Shown here in pieces: positions 48,142 through 57,756 of a DNA stretch of 64,000 bases. The DNA comes from Crocodylus rhombifer (lineage: Eukaryota > Chordata > Crocodylia > Crocodylidae), in assembly GCA_038503035.1 (NCBI GenBank), contig JAVSML010038920.1, positions 1 to 64,000 of the forward strand, read 5' to 3'. Position 1 is the stretch's first letter, and each line of letters starts with the position of its first letter. The position numbers and the translations under genes were made by a program. Below the pieces are notes generated by a model. That model worked only from the letters and a program-made list of their open reading frames with translations, ran no database searches and was not told the origin of the DNA.

Positions 48142-49293
48142 TTAGCTGCCTCCAAATGCTTCAAGCAACCCCTTTATTGAGCAAACTAGACCTGCCAGGC
48201 TGCAAAGAAAACCCAAAATAAAAACAGAAATATCAGCACATTTTTCCAGGAGCACTAACTTTTTCCATTTAAGTTTTAAGTGAAAAAGAGAAGGAAGGAG
48301 AAAAGTCATTGCAGCTCCTGTTATACTACCTGTTAAACCCATCAACAGGGCAAAATGTGGTATGCACATGGCCATCAGCAGAGTTAAGAAAAGAAGTGAG
48401 CCTCTTAAAACTAGACCAAATAGAGGAGCACTGTTACCAAAATGATTGCCTTTAGATATACATGCATTCACTATTTCTGTGGCTGCAAAAAAGGGTAATG
48501 GGTAAGAGAGGAGAGCCTTGGCTAAGAGGCACAAATTCACTAGGGTTTGCAAGAATGATGGCAGGTTGTCAGTAACAACTTCCTTTGTCTCTTCACCCCA
48601 AGTAAGAAATGCAGTCACTGCAAAGGTTGTTTTGAAGACGCAAGCAAAAAAGTGAGTCCAATTTAACATACAGTTAAATTCCCCTGGGTTTTTCATGTTC
48701 CCTTCAAGGGTGGGGAGAAATATTTGTGAAGTATAACTGAAAATGATCACCCCAATTGAGACCAGGAAATTCTCAAACTCAATGGAGAATCTAAATCTTG
48801 TCCAGGACCACTGATGTATTTGTGTCAGACAGTAAGTCATCACGACAAAGATGATAATGAGATGGACTAAGGAGCAAAGCTGGCTAAGCTTAGAAATGAT
48901 TTTGAGAGTTCTGATAAATATACAAGGCAGCAATGTTACAAATGCAATTACAGACCAAGTTTTCTCAGTCATTGGTACATGTGGAAAACTATGTGACAGC
49001 AAGTTCCCACTAACAACCAGATACAAAATGCATGTCATGATCAGTTCCATCACCTGGGTCACACTGACAACTATGCCACCTAGTCTGGGAAACAGCTTTT
49101 TACAGCAGGCATTAGCGATGTCTTCATATGTGTCTCTCACTCTTACGAGCTGCCCATCTTCATTTTCTTCATACAGGCAGGCAATTAGAATTTTGCCAGT
49201 ATAACAGCAGAACATTGCAGTCAGGATAATAAGAAACAGGCCACTGTAACCACTGTGGAGAAGAGCATATGGCAATCCTAGGACAAAAATTCC
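48142..49293 (-). CDS. SLC32A1-like: SLC32A1-like vesicular amino acid transporter, large 3' coding exon (5' part missing)
   Basis: This is one uninterrupted 383-codon exon ending in TAA at 48,142-48,144. The protein is an amino acid/auxin permease-type membrane transporter with about nine to ten hydrophobic segments. It most resembles the vesicular inhibitory amino acid transporter VIAAT (SLC32A1), which loads GABA and glycine into synaptic vesicles using the proton gradient. Family words are [13 protein letters not shown] at the start, [19 protein letters not shown], a central [40 protein letters not shown] and [10 protein letters not shown]. The exon opens in phase 0 right after an acceptor, matching the large second exon of SLC32A1 as I know it. 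True SLC32A1 is nearly invariant among vertebrates, and this sequence differs at many positions, so I infer a paralogue. The N-terminal cytosolic part is not encoded here, and no first exon was found. No frameshift or stop interrupts it, so it looks functional; its substrate is unproven. Confidence 0.92.
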   Translation of the reverse strand, partial: GIFVLGLPYALLHSGYSGLFLIILTAMFCCYTGKILIACLYEENEDGQLVRVRDTYEDIANACCKKLFPRLGGIVVSVTQVMELIMTCILYLVVSGNLLSHSFPHVPMTEKTWSVIAFVTLLPCIFIRTLKIISKLSQLCSLVHLIIIFVVMTYCLTQIHQWSWTRFRFSIEFENFLVSIGVIIFSYTSQIFLPTLEGNMKNPGEFNCMLNWTHFFACVFKTTFAVTAFLTWGEETKEVVTDNLPSFLQTLVNLCLLAKALLSYPLPFFAATEIVNACISKGNHFGNSAPLFGLVLRGSLLFLTLLMAMCIPHFALLMGLTGSITGAAMTFLLPSLFHLKLKWKKLVLLEKCADISVFILGFLCSLAGLVCSIKGLLEAFGGS

Positions 49294-49320
49294 CTACAGA
49301 GGAAAAGAAAAAAAAAAAAG
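49294..49320 (-). promoter_or_regulatory. splice acceptor of the SLC32A1-like exon
   Basis: On the minus strand a long pyrimidine tract (T-run, then CTTTTCCTCTG) leads to TAG directly before GGA ATT TTT. The TAG is in frame with the coding sequence, so the protein must enter by splicing rather than by read-through from upstream. This decides the exon start at 49,293. Confidence 0.85.
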
Positions 49321-49429
49321 GGCAAAAACCATGAAGCAAAATGGTTACTGAAAGCAATACTTTCAAATCATATCCATTGAGCATTACCTTCTCCTAACTG
49401 CATGGTGGGAGCATTGTTACATTAGTTAA

Positions 49430-49556
49430 TCTTGGATGCTTATCTTGCTGGGATCCTATGACCCCAGCTGACTTCCTGTCCTTTGGGCAGGGGGCTGGAC
49501 TTGATGGTCTCCCGAGGTCCCTTCCAGCCCTAATGTCTATGAAATCTATGAAATCT
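49430..49556 (+). mobile_element. CR1 3'-end fragment in the upstream intron
   Basis: The last about 125 bp of the same CR1 subfamily as 43,675-44,270 is present: TTGGATGCTTATCTTGCTGG, CCCCAGCTGACTTCCTG and the ATGAAATCTATGAAATCT tail. It lies about 140 bp upstream of the transporter exon, presumably in its intron, antisense to the gene. Confidence 0.88.
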
Positions 49557-49559
49557 AAG

Positions 49560-51137
49560 TAAATAACAATTGCAAAAAAATGTGTTTATGATAAATGATG
49601 TTATTAGCCAAAATAACTGCTAACACTGACACACACACAGATAAGCTAAGGAAGAGGGAATGCAAGTGATAGAGACAAGCGTCTAGTTAATATCTAACAC
49701 TGATGTGATTAGAAGCATATTTTAAAAGGATCATAGGCAGTTACTCAGTCAACATGCATATTAATGGAGCAGGTTCAATAATAATAAAATCAAACAGCTG
49801 TATCATTGCCTAGATAAGTTTCATCCAAACAAAAAGAGCACTATTGGCAGATTCAATGACACATCTCTTTGGTCTAAAAATGCTATGGGGTCATAGCTAA
49901 CAGTCATCTGAAAATAAAATGCCATTAAAGTCTGATTGTGTTACCTCTGCAGCTGTCTGTATACCTCATGGGGAATTGGCCGTTGTTTCCATTGATAAGT
50001 GATCACCCTCATAGTTGAGAGATTAGAATGTTTGGCTCTATTTAGCTGCTTAAAAATATACATCGAGTTTTCTTACTTATTTTTCTTTCAATAGTTGAAT
50101 TATATTAATTTTATCCTGTACAAAGCTCCACACTTCATGTATACTTCTTTCTTCTTGCTGCTATTGTAATGTACATCAATACAAAACTATCAAACTCTTG
50201 AACAATAGTTAGTCAGAATAAAGATTCAGTTTAAGATAAACAGCCTTCCTGACATTTCCTTTTTATAATATAATGTTGAGAATAAAGGCTGTACTTTAAT
50301 CATCCTCTCTATGAGTATAACTGTTGATGGTGATTAAAATACAGTATAAGGGAAACAACATAAAGTTCACTTTCTCTCTACACAAATGATTACATTAATA
50401 TGCCTGGCAGCCTTGGTGGTGATAGTAAAATACCAGTTTAAGTAGCCTTTAACTGGACATAGTGGCCCAAACCCTGAGATGCTTGGGAAGGATTACATTC
50501 TATTAATGGGATATAGCAAAGGAGACACAAATTACAAATGTATAAATGAAGGCCTCGATCCTACAAATCCTTAAACATGTGCTTCACTTATCTCATAGGA
50601 GTCATTTCACTGGGCACAACTATTCACAGGATGAGGACCTTAATTTTTCATTTTCAAAAGTAAAAGTGGCAGAAACTGCCCTCATAAATGGCAGTTCTTA
50701 CATTTTTATTAGGTCTGTTTCTGCCTATCTCTCGTTGTGTAGTGTATCTTATTGATTGTACAGCTCCACTGATTTTGAGGAACTATTTACAGGATCAGGC
50801 ATTACCCAAAGTAACAGTGATATAATGAAACCTTTAGTCTTCACTCAGGTCAACCATTGCTGACTTCAGTGGGAATTTTAGAAACTACAGGATCACATCC
50901 ATCTTGAACATGTAGATAGCCAGTGTACAAACCATACATTATTTGTACAGAAAAAGTAGCAAAAAGATGGTTTATAAAGGCCTAGATGTCAGTTCCCACC
51001 TTCAATCAGCCCAGGTGTCATCTCTTACTTGGGAGAAGTTCCCCATAAATATCAGTAATGATACCATGCTTCTTCAAATCTTTCTTTTAAATTCTGCTTT
51101 CCCATGATACCTAGAAAAAAACTTGACAAGGGTTAGG
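49560..51137. other. presumed intron or upstream sequence, no exon found
   Basis: This is AT-rich sequence between the transporter exon and the ERV LTR. I looked on the minus strand for a first exon ending in a phase-0 donor with similarity to the VIAAT N-terminus and found none. Confidence 0.5.
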
Positions 51138-51805
51138 TGTCACAGATGAAAATTGTGTTGAAGGTGCTTGCTGAACGCTGTGAAGATCAGACCAGGTGTT
51201 TCTTGTCATCTGTTCATGTATTGTAAGCTGTATGTCACTGCTAAGAGCCTAATTAAAGTTCAAGATTAGTGAGGCTTTGTATGTCGTGAGGCCTAGTAAA
51301 TTTAGCAAGGCCTTGTAGAAGTAGTAGTAAGCCTTGTAGCACAGTTAAAATTAACCTTATCAGAAGAATGCAAAGGCTTGTACTGCTATTGGTCAGTCCT
51401 AAGGAGAGTTATAATGGGAGAATCTGTATGGCTGTAAGCTATCAGCATAGCTCAGAAGCTATAAATTGGCTAGCACATCCAGAAATCATTAGAAGGAAGA
51501 TGCAGCGGTGTAAGAGAAGCTACTGATTTAAAATTAGCTGCTGACCTGGATTCATTGGCTAGTGGATCTCGAGAAGCCCGAGGAATGAATACCAGGGTCC
51601 TTGCTGGTACCTCTTGGACAGTGCTGATCGGAGACATCTGACTTCACTGAGCTTTGAGAAGAGGAACTTATTATATATCAGGCTTCAGAGGGGACTGCCG
51701 ATAAGTTGCTGATGCAAATTATTATTGTCTGGCATTGTAGTCTTATTATATTATGCGTAGTTGTGTGTTTGTTAAGTCAATAAACCTTTCTTATCTTTTT
51801 ACCCC
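51138..51805 (+). mobile_element. ERV 5' LTR, left part (split by a retrotransposon)
   Basis: Candidate LTR start TGTCACAG lies at 51,138. The segment has an inverted CCAAT-type word (CTATTGG near 51,386), a TATA box (CTATAAATTGG at 51,459-51,469) and a polyadenylation signal AATAAA at 51,779-51,784 in LTR-like order. It ends in ACCCC at the retrotransposon insertion site and resumes at 58,664. The start is tentative because the 3' LTR lies outside the window. Confidence 0.7.
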
Positions 51806-52934
51806 TGTGACCGCCGGGTTTCAAATAGCCGCTCTCGGGCAGCTTTCACTGTGGTGGTAGACGTAAAGCGCCTTACGGACTCACATTGGTTGTCACCCGA
51901 GTAGATGTCTTCTCCCCAAGTCTCCAACCCTGTACTCACCTGCCATGACTTGTTGTTCCTCAGTGTGCAGGGTTGTTTGTCGAGTGTGCTCAGTGGCCCG
52001 TAGTTCGCCCAGTGGTCACTCACAGGGCTCCACCACCCCTACACCGCAGCCTCATGCTTCCTTTGGTGTTGCATTCCTCTGTTGGCCTTTTCTCCCCCTA
52101 AGGGTAACACCTTCCGACATAGTGTTCGGTTGTCCGTAGCCTATCGCCACGCTCACCCATAAGGGCCTGCCCCTAGGCCCCCTTCCCCTTCACCCCTCCT
52201 TTTGGTAACATACCAAAAAAGAAAGGAACAGTAAACCCTCCAAGACTTTCCTACAGCTTCACTTCTTGGGGAACCCGCACCATTCCCCTATGTCCCTTCA
52301 TAACTAAATACTCAACAAAAAAAAATACGGGGCAACCCAACACTCCCTGTTCCCTTTCTATCATTCTCTGGGCTCTAACTGTGTGGGTTAGTTTCTTCCT
52401 GACCCGTTGCCTTCGGTATTCCCTCTTGTCAGCTCATCAACCCAGTTGGGGTCTGGCGGCGATGCCCACCTCGACTGTAAACCCCCTCCAGCTCGCCTGG
52501 GGTCTTCTTCCCCCTGACGTAGCTTCCTCCACACCCCGTCGTCCCCGCGCTCCCACCTGGGGCCAGCTCTGTCTCCAGGTGCCACTCCAGCAATGCTTCC
52601 AGCCGGCGTGCCTGTTGCTCCTTTGCTGTCCCATGAGAGCTCCGCCCAGTCCTGTCAGCATCTCTCCCTGCTTGCCCAGCTCCACAGGTCCTGCGGGGAG
52701 AGTCCTTTCTGTTGCCGGCTTTGGCTGCAGCTCCTTCCCCATGCCATCCGCCCCCTCCGGGGCATCGGCCGCCATTTTTATCCCTGCTGGCAGGCATCTG
52801 ATGCTGATGTCACCAGCCAGCCGTAATTGAATAAAAAGGCGGCTGATGAGACATGCGGGCTTTTCCTTCTGCCCCTTGCATACTGTGCCCTGAGCTGCCG
52901 GTAAGTATCTCCCATTACTTTGTCTCCTGGGACA
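51806..52934 (-). repeat. 3' LTR of the Gmr1-like element (1129 bp)
   Basis: It ends GGTCACA on the minus strand directly before the ACCCC duplication (read as GGGGT) and starts TGTCCCAGGAG. It contains an extra block (about 52,364-52,605) absent from the 5' LTR. Frames of up to 167 codons on its minus strand and 149 codons on its plus strand are not retroelement genes. Confidence 0.88.
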
Positions 52935-52952
52935 TAACACCCCCCGCCAGCT
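52935..52952 (-). promoter_or_regulatory. polypurine tract candidate of the Gmr1-like element
   Basis: On the minus strand GGCGGGGGGTGTTA precedes the 3' LTR start TGTCCC. It is purine-rich and in the right place for plus-strand priming, though interrupted by pyrimidines. Confidence 0.5.
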
Positions 52953-53039
52953 GCCTTGTGGCGGTTCTGTGAGCTATGCGTCCCTGTTACCTGTGATCGT
53001 CTGTGAGGCGCAACGCCTTGGCCAACCATCGTTTCGTCC

Positions 53040-53400
53040 CACGCCCTAGTAACATCTAGACAAGAAATCAGCCATTATGTTGTCTTCCCCAGGGTGGTAC
53101 ACAATATAGAATTTGAAGGGTTGTAATTCCAACGCCCACTGCATTATCTGCGCATTATCGATTTTGGCGGAGCTGAGCCATTTCAGGGACGCATGGTCAG
53201 TGATGAGCATAAACCGCCTCCTGAGCAAGTAATAACGTAAGTGCTCCACCGCCCACTGGATAGTAAGGCATTCCCGTTCCACTGTCGCATACCTAGTTTT
53301 GACTGGCAGCAATTTCTGGCTTGTGTAGGCCACAGGCCGGTCCAAGTCTGCATCTCATTGGGTAAGTGTCGCCCCAATAGCGGCATCGGAGGCATCTGTC
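53040..53400 (-). pseudogene. RNase H of the Gmr1-like element
   Basis: It follows RT on the minus strand: LQTDASDAAIGATL, a TGA stop near 53,355, then PVAYTSQKLLPVKTRYATVE, LLRRRFMLITDHASLKWL and YHPGEDNIMADFLSR. These are the standard RNase H landmarks of Ty3/gypsy elements. No integrase follows; the 3' LTR starts about 110 bp further on. Confidence 0.9.
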
Positions 53401-55030
53401 TGTAACGTAAAAGGTTTATTAAAATCAGGGGTGTGTATAATCACATCCTCACATAGGGCCCTTTTTAAGGCCTGAAAGCTCTGGAACATCGCTCCCGTCC
53501 ACTTGACCCCCTTCCGGTTTGACCCCTTTAGGGCCTCTGATAGGGGTGCCACTATGTTCGAAAACTGTGGCATGAATCTACAATAATAAGTTACCAGGCC
53601 CAAAAATGATCGTAGCTGCTTGAGTGTTTGCGGGGCCTGGAAAGAACGAATGGCTTTGACCTTATCCTCCAATGGCCAGATGGTCCCCTGCCCTACAAGG
53701 AACCCTAGGTACTTGGTGTACATGTGTGCAATCGCGCACTTCATAGATTTCATAGATTTAATAGACATCAGGGCTGGAAGGGACCTCGAGAGATCATCGA
53801 GTCCAGCCCCCTCCCCAAAGGGCAGGAAGTCAGCTGGGGTTATAGGATCCCAGCAAGATAAGCATCCAATTTACTCTTGAAGGTGTTCAATGTAGGTGCT
53901 TGAACCACCTCCACTGGCAGATTGTTCCAGACCTTGGGGGCTCGGACAGTAAAGAAATTCTTCCTTATGTCCAGCCTGAAGCGGTCTTGCAGGAGTTTGT
54001 GACCGTTCGACCTCGTCATCCCTTGGGGCGCTCTGGTGAACAGACGTTCCCCCAGATCCTGGTGGTCACCCCTGATAAACTTATAGGTGGCCATCAGATC
54101 ACCCCTGAGCCTACGCTTTTCCAGGCTAAAGAGTCCCATGTCTCTCAGCCTATCATCGTAAGATCTGTTTTCCTGACCTCTGATCATGCGCATGGCTCTC
54201 CTCTGGACTCTCTCAAGTTTCTCCACATCCTTTTTGAATTGTGGAGCCCAAAACTGGACGCAGTACTCCAGCTGCGGCCTCACCAAGGCTGAGTACAAGG
54301 GGAGAATGACGTCCCGGGATTTGCTCGAGAAGCATCTATGGATGCAAGCCAGCATTTTGGTCGCTTTATTAGCCGCAGCATTGCATTGCAGGCTCATGTT
54401 CATCTTGGGGGGGGGTCACAGTCAGACCTGCCCTCCTTAGCTCCATCAACACAGCTCTAAGGGTGCATAGATGCTGGCCCCGTGACCGAGTAAATATGAC
54501 AATGTTGTCAATATATACTGCGGCGTATTCTGTGTATAGCACCAGAATGCACTCCATTAGCAGCTGGAAGGTGGCGGCAGCCCCGTGTAGTCCGAACGGC
54601 ATCTTCACAAATTCATATAGACCCCAGGGGGTTCCAAAGGCCACCTTGGGGTGGTCACACGGCCGTATGGGAATCTGCCAATATCCCTTGGCCAGGTCTA
54701 ACATGGTTATGAACCTTTTGCCCTGATCCATTCCACTAATTCCATTACCTGCGGCATGGGAAAAGCGTCAAACATAGCTATTTCGTTCAACTGGCGATAA
54801 TCTACACAGAGCCTTAGGGTTCCATCTGTTTTTCGTACCGGTACCAGGGAACTTCACCACGGGCTTTGAGATGGCTTGATGACACCTAGTACCTGCATCT
54901 TCCCCACCTCCTGACGTGTCTCTCCTGTTGAATGATGGGGTATCGGCCACCATCGATCACGCACTATTGCACCTGGAGGTGTATGTATGGAGTGGTACAT
55001 GTCTCTTACCCATCTGGGATCCTACGAAAA
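53400..55030 (-). pseudogene. reverse transcriptase of the Gmr1-like element, split by a CR1
   Basis: The frame starts near 55,000 (VRKTDGTLRLCVDYRQLN at about 54,840). It continues through LDLAKGYWQIPI (motif A) and PFGLHGAAATFQ (motif B) to YIDN at 54,504-54,515, where the second catalytic aspartate of the usual YIDD has become asparagine. After GLTV at about 54,410 the sequence is cut by a CR1 and resumes at 53,739 with KCAIAHMYTKYLGFLVGQG. The thumb region (LRSFLGLVTYYCRFMPQF) follows. It is inactive because of the active-site change, the insertion and the stops. Confidence 0.88.
53740..54408 (-). mobile_element. CR1 LINE, 5'-truncated, inserted in the RT of the Gmr1-like element
   Basis: A 187-codon open frame (53,840-54,403, minus strand) encodes the C-terminal end of CR1 ORF2, nearly identical to that at 43,721-44,179. 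It is followed by the CR1 3' UTR and the tandem ATGAAATCTATGAA tail at 53,740. RT codons on either side (GLTV and KCAIAH) are those expected to be neighbours. The frame has no stop despite decay of the host element, so this CR1 is younger. Confidence 0.95.
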
Positions 55031-55079
55031 AACCTCCTTAAATTCTTCGAGGAGGTCCCACTTTTCCCTTTTCTGAGTT

Positions 55080-56453
55080 GTAGTTAGTTCGTTATTCACA
55101 CGAACATCTCTCAAGGATCCTGTGACCTCTGGTCCTGGGCTGAGTTCTTGCTGTCCAAGGCCCTCAACTGTCTCTTCCCTAAATGCCACTCACCCTTCAG
55201 GCTGTTGCCATTCTCGTAACAGATTAACATGGTAAATCTGTTTCGTTCGCTGATGGCCTGGTCGATAAACCTCATAGTCGACCGGGCCGACTCTTCATAT
55301 AATTTCAAATGGCTCTTGCCACTTGGTTAATAGCTTGCTGTGCAAAGTGTGTAATAGAACCAGTACCTTCTGCCCCCGTTGCAACTCCCACTCCTTGGAA
55401 CACAGGTCATACCTTTCCTTTTGTCATTGTTGGGCCTGCTGCAGATTGCCTGCAGCCAGCTCTCTTGTGCTCTGGACACGGCGTTGGAATGCTTGTTGAT
55501 ATCTTGATGGGCTGGAGATAATCGCAGGACCCTGTTCCCATTCTTCTCGGAGGATCTGCAACAAACCCCGTGGCTGGTGGCCTAACACAAGTTTGAAAGG
55601 GGAATACCCTAGAGATTCTGAGGGGGCATCCCTAAGTACAAACAAAGCCAGCGGGAACATCAAGTCCCAATGTCATACTGGCTTAACACCTTTTTAAGGG
55701 TTCCGTTCAGTTGATCTACTAACCTGTTGGTCTGGGGGTGATAGACTGACATCCACAGCTGTTTGATCCGCAGGGTCTGACACACTCCTTGTAGAACCTC
55801 GGACATAAAATTTCAACTTTGGTCCATCAGGATCTCATGGGGAATCCCCATGCACGCTATCCATTTCACCTATTCTTCCGCAATCCGAGGTGCCATTACG
55901 GACCTCAATGGCACTGCGTCGGGATATCTCATTGCATAATCCACGAACACCAGGATATACTGGTGTCTGCTACTGCTGCGAGGTAGCAGCCCGACAACAT
56001 CCATGGCGATCCATGAAAAGGGCAGGTCAATAATGGGCATTGGTCTCATCGGGGCTTGAGATCTTCCTTAGCCTTTTGGCATTCAGGGCACCCTGCGCAT
56101 CGGAGGGCCACGTCTTCCCCCATTTTTAGCCAGAAAAACCATTGGGATATCTTATCCATGGTTCAATCCCTCCCCATATGGCCCCCAAGTGAATTGGTGT
56201 GTGCCAGTTGCCACACTGCCTTCCAGAAACAAGAAGGCACCACTAGTTGTACTCTGTCTTCCTTCTCTGCCCTGCCTGGTTGAACCCAGTATAAGAGGTT
56301 GTGTCTTACCTCAAAACGGCTCCCAGGATCAGAGCCTGATGTCGGCTGATGAAACTCGTCTTTTGCCCGTGTCCGTAGTTCTTGCAGTTCAGGATCTTCT
56401 TCCTGTGCTTTCCGGAACTGTTGTCTACTGGCGATGTCCTGCAGGTCCACCAT
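55080..56453 (-). pseudogene. integrase of the Gmr1-like element (upstream of RT)
   Basis: The order of motifs is: an HHCC zinc-binding region (AHTNSLGGHMG, then CAGCPECQ, about 56,210-56,060), the start of the catalytic core with its first aspartate at 55,999-56,001, a core C-terminal part (SLGYSPFKLVLGHQPRG near 55,620-55,560) and a C-terminal GPY/F-like module near 55,290-55,210 (GPVDYEVYRPG, YHVNLLREW). Several stops and shifts break the core. It would insert the DNA copy. It ends before RT begins near 55,000; this order is opposite to that of ordinary Ty3/gypsy elements. Confidence 0.85.
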
Positions 56454-56639
56454 GGCCTCCCCATTTCCCTCAGTGGTTCTCTCTCCTTCCGCTGGGTCAC
56501 TGAGCCAGCCCTCTCACACCCTTAAAGCTCTGTGAGCGACCTCGATGTCCCACACCCAGTCCATTACATCGTACAGTGGTGCCCAATCTCTACCCAAGAG
56601 CATACTGCATGCTAGACGGGGCGCAAGGCCCACCAACAG

Positions 56640-56900
56640 CTCCCCGTGGTGCTCCATAACTCGGAGACTTGTCCACACTCAATGTATTTTCTGGGTTTCT
56701 CCATGAAGGCAGGACACCCTCACTGGCTCTGCTCGACAACTGTGGACATCTTTCAAAAGGTCAGCCTTAACCAGCGACTGAGCACAACTGGAATCTAACA
56801 CCACCCATACTGGGCGGCCCTTGATCCAGGCTCTTACTACAGGGCATCCCCATACCGGGCTCTCAGCTCCTGTCCCATAACTGCAGTCCATGGGGTCCCC
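56640..56900 (-). pseudogene. aspartic protease of the Gmr1-like element, active site altered
   Basis: The open frame contains VWVVLDSSCAQSLVKADLL. The expected Asp-Ser-Gly triad of retropepsins reads Asp-Ser-Ser (about 56,785-56,800), so the active-site glycine is lost. It lies between the zinc knuckle and integrase. Confidence 0.7.
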
Positions 56901-56924
56901 CAGACCGGGCTCCTTGGGGGACTC

Positions 56925-57713
56925 AGCCCTTCCTCATGGGGAACTCTATGGCAGCCACCTCTCAGAGGCCAACCCCGTACACTTCCATGGAAAATGTCCC
57001 ATCCAGCCACAATGGCAGCATACCATATCCCCTCCCGGAGCCCTATAACTGGGCTTCCATCGTTCTGCCTCTCTTGCCAGTGGTACCGGAAATGGGGACC
57101 CATGTATCTCTTGCAGGTAATACAATTCCACAGCTGCGAAAGCCTCAGCCAATGTCAGTGCTTCATCACAGGACTCCAGTGCTGGGTCCTCTCTTCCAAG
57201 TCATTTATGAATTTTTCCGATCTTATCCACGAGGGTCGCCAGCATGCAAGTTGCCAGATTGATCCATTTTCCGAAGAGATCCCAGAGCTGCTGGAGCAAC
57301 AACAGCGGTCACCTGTCCTCCGCCCCCTTCTTAGCCTGGAAAAGTCATCGGTAGTGTTCTGGGCTGATCTCCAGGCGATAGAGGATAGCAGCTTTGACCA
57401 CCTCGTAATCTTGGGCTTCCTCTCAGGTCAAGGCCCTATAGGCTGCTTGGGCCTTACCCACCACCAGGGCCCCCAATTGGCTAGCCTAGTATCCTTTGTC
57501 GAGGCCCATGTTAACAGCATGCTGCTCAAAGGCCTCGATGTATGCCTCTGGGTCATCTTCAGATGTCATCTTGGGCATTTTAAAGGTCAACAGGCTGTGC
57601 AGCATCCAATCTTGCTGCTGCTCCAGTATATGTTGCTGGGACCCCACAATCTGCATCAGGGCCTTCAGGTTCTGTCCCAGTAGATCCACTGGAGCCATCT
57701 CAGCAGGTTGCAT
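56925..57713 (-). pseudogene. gag of the Gmr1-like element, with SCAN-like capsid and zinc knuckle
   Basis: Translation can start at the ATG at 57,711-57,713. The first segment (to a stop near 57,486) has a glutamine-rich coil and then the DDPEAYIEAFEQHA word typical of gag in this group. After in-frame stops the capsid continues at about 57,420-57,180 with words such as PEHYR and QLWDLFGKW, which resemble the SCAN domain of vertebrate zinc-finger proteins. A zinc knuckle of the form CX2CX4HX4C (CCHCGWMGHFPWKC) is at 56,979-57,020. At least three stops and several frame changes make it non-functional. Gag would form the particle and bind the RNA. Confidence 0.8.
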
Positions 57714-57741
57714 GTCAGCCGGGTGGCCCTCCAAGGTTTTT

Positions 57742-57756
57742 CCGGCCAATGCACCA
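57742..57756 (-). promoter_or_regulatory. primer-binding site, complementary to tRNA-Gly 3' end
   Basis: The minus strand reads TGGTGCATTGGCCGG immediately after the 5' LTR. As I know the vertebrate tRNA-Gly whose acceptor stem ends CCAATGCA-CCA, this is a 15-nt match to its 3' end. It marks the start of minus-strand DNA synthesis. Confidence 0.8.

Noticed and set aside
48851..49204. 117-codon plus-strand frame
   Set aside because: Antisense shadow of the SLC32A1-like exon.
51030..51125. Possible upstream exon of the transporter gene (acceptor-like CTAG and donor-like GTAAGAG on the minus strand)
   Set aside because: No frame is open between the two sites into the phase-0 junction with VIAAT-like sequence; the splice motifs alone are weak.
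52381..52940. 149- and 167-codon frames in the retrotransposon LTR
   Set aside because: They are in LTR sequence, are not shared intact with the other LTR and have no retroelement similarity.
53900..54292. 130-codon plus-strand frame (and its twin at 43,727-44,119 minus)
   Set aside because: Antisense shadows of the CR1 ORF2 end.
53040..57756. Copia-type (Ty1) classification because integrase precedes RT
   Set aside because: RT and RNase H words (LDLAKGYWQIPI, TDHASLKWL) and the GPY/F-like integrase end are gypsy-type.
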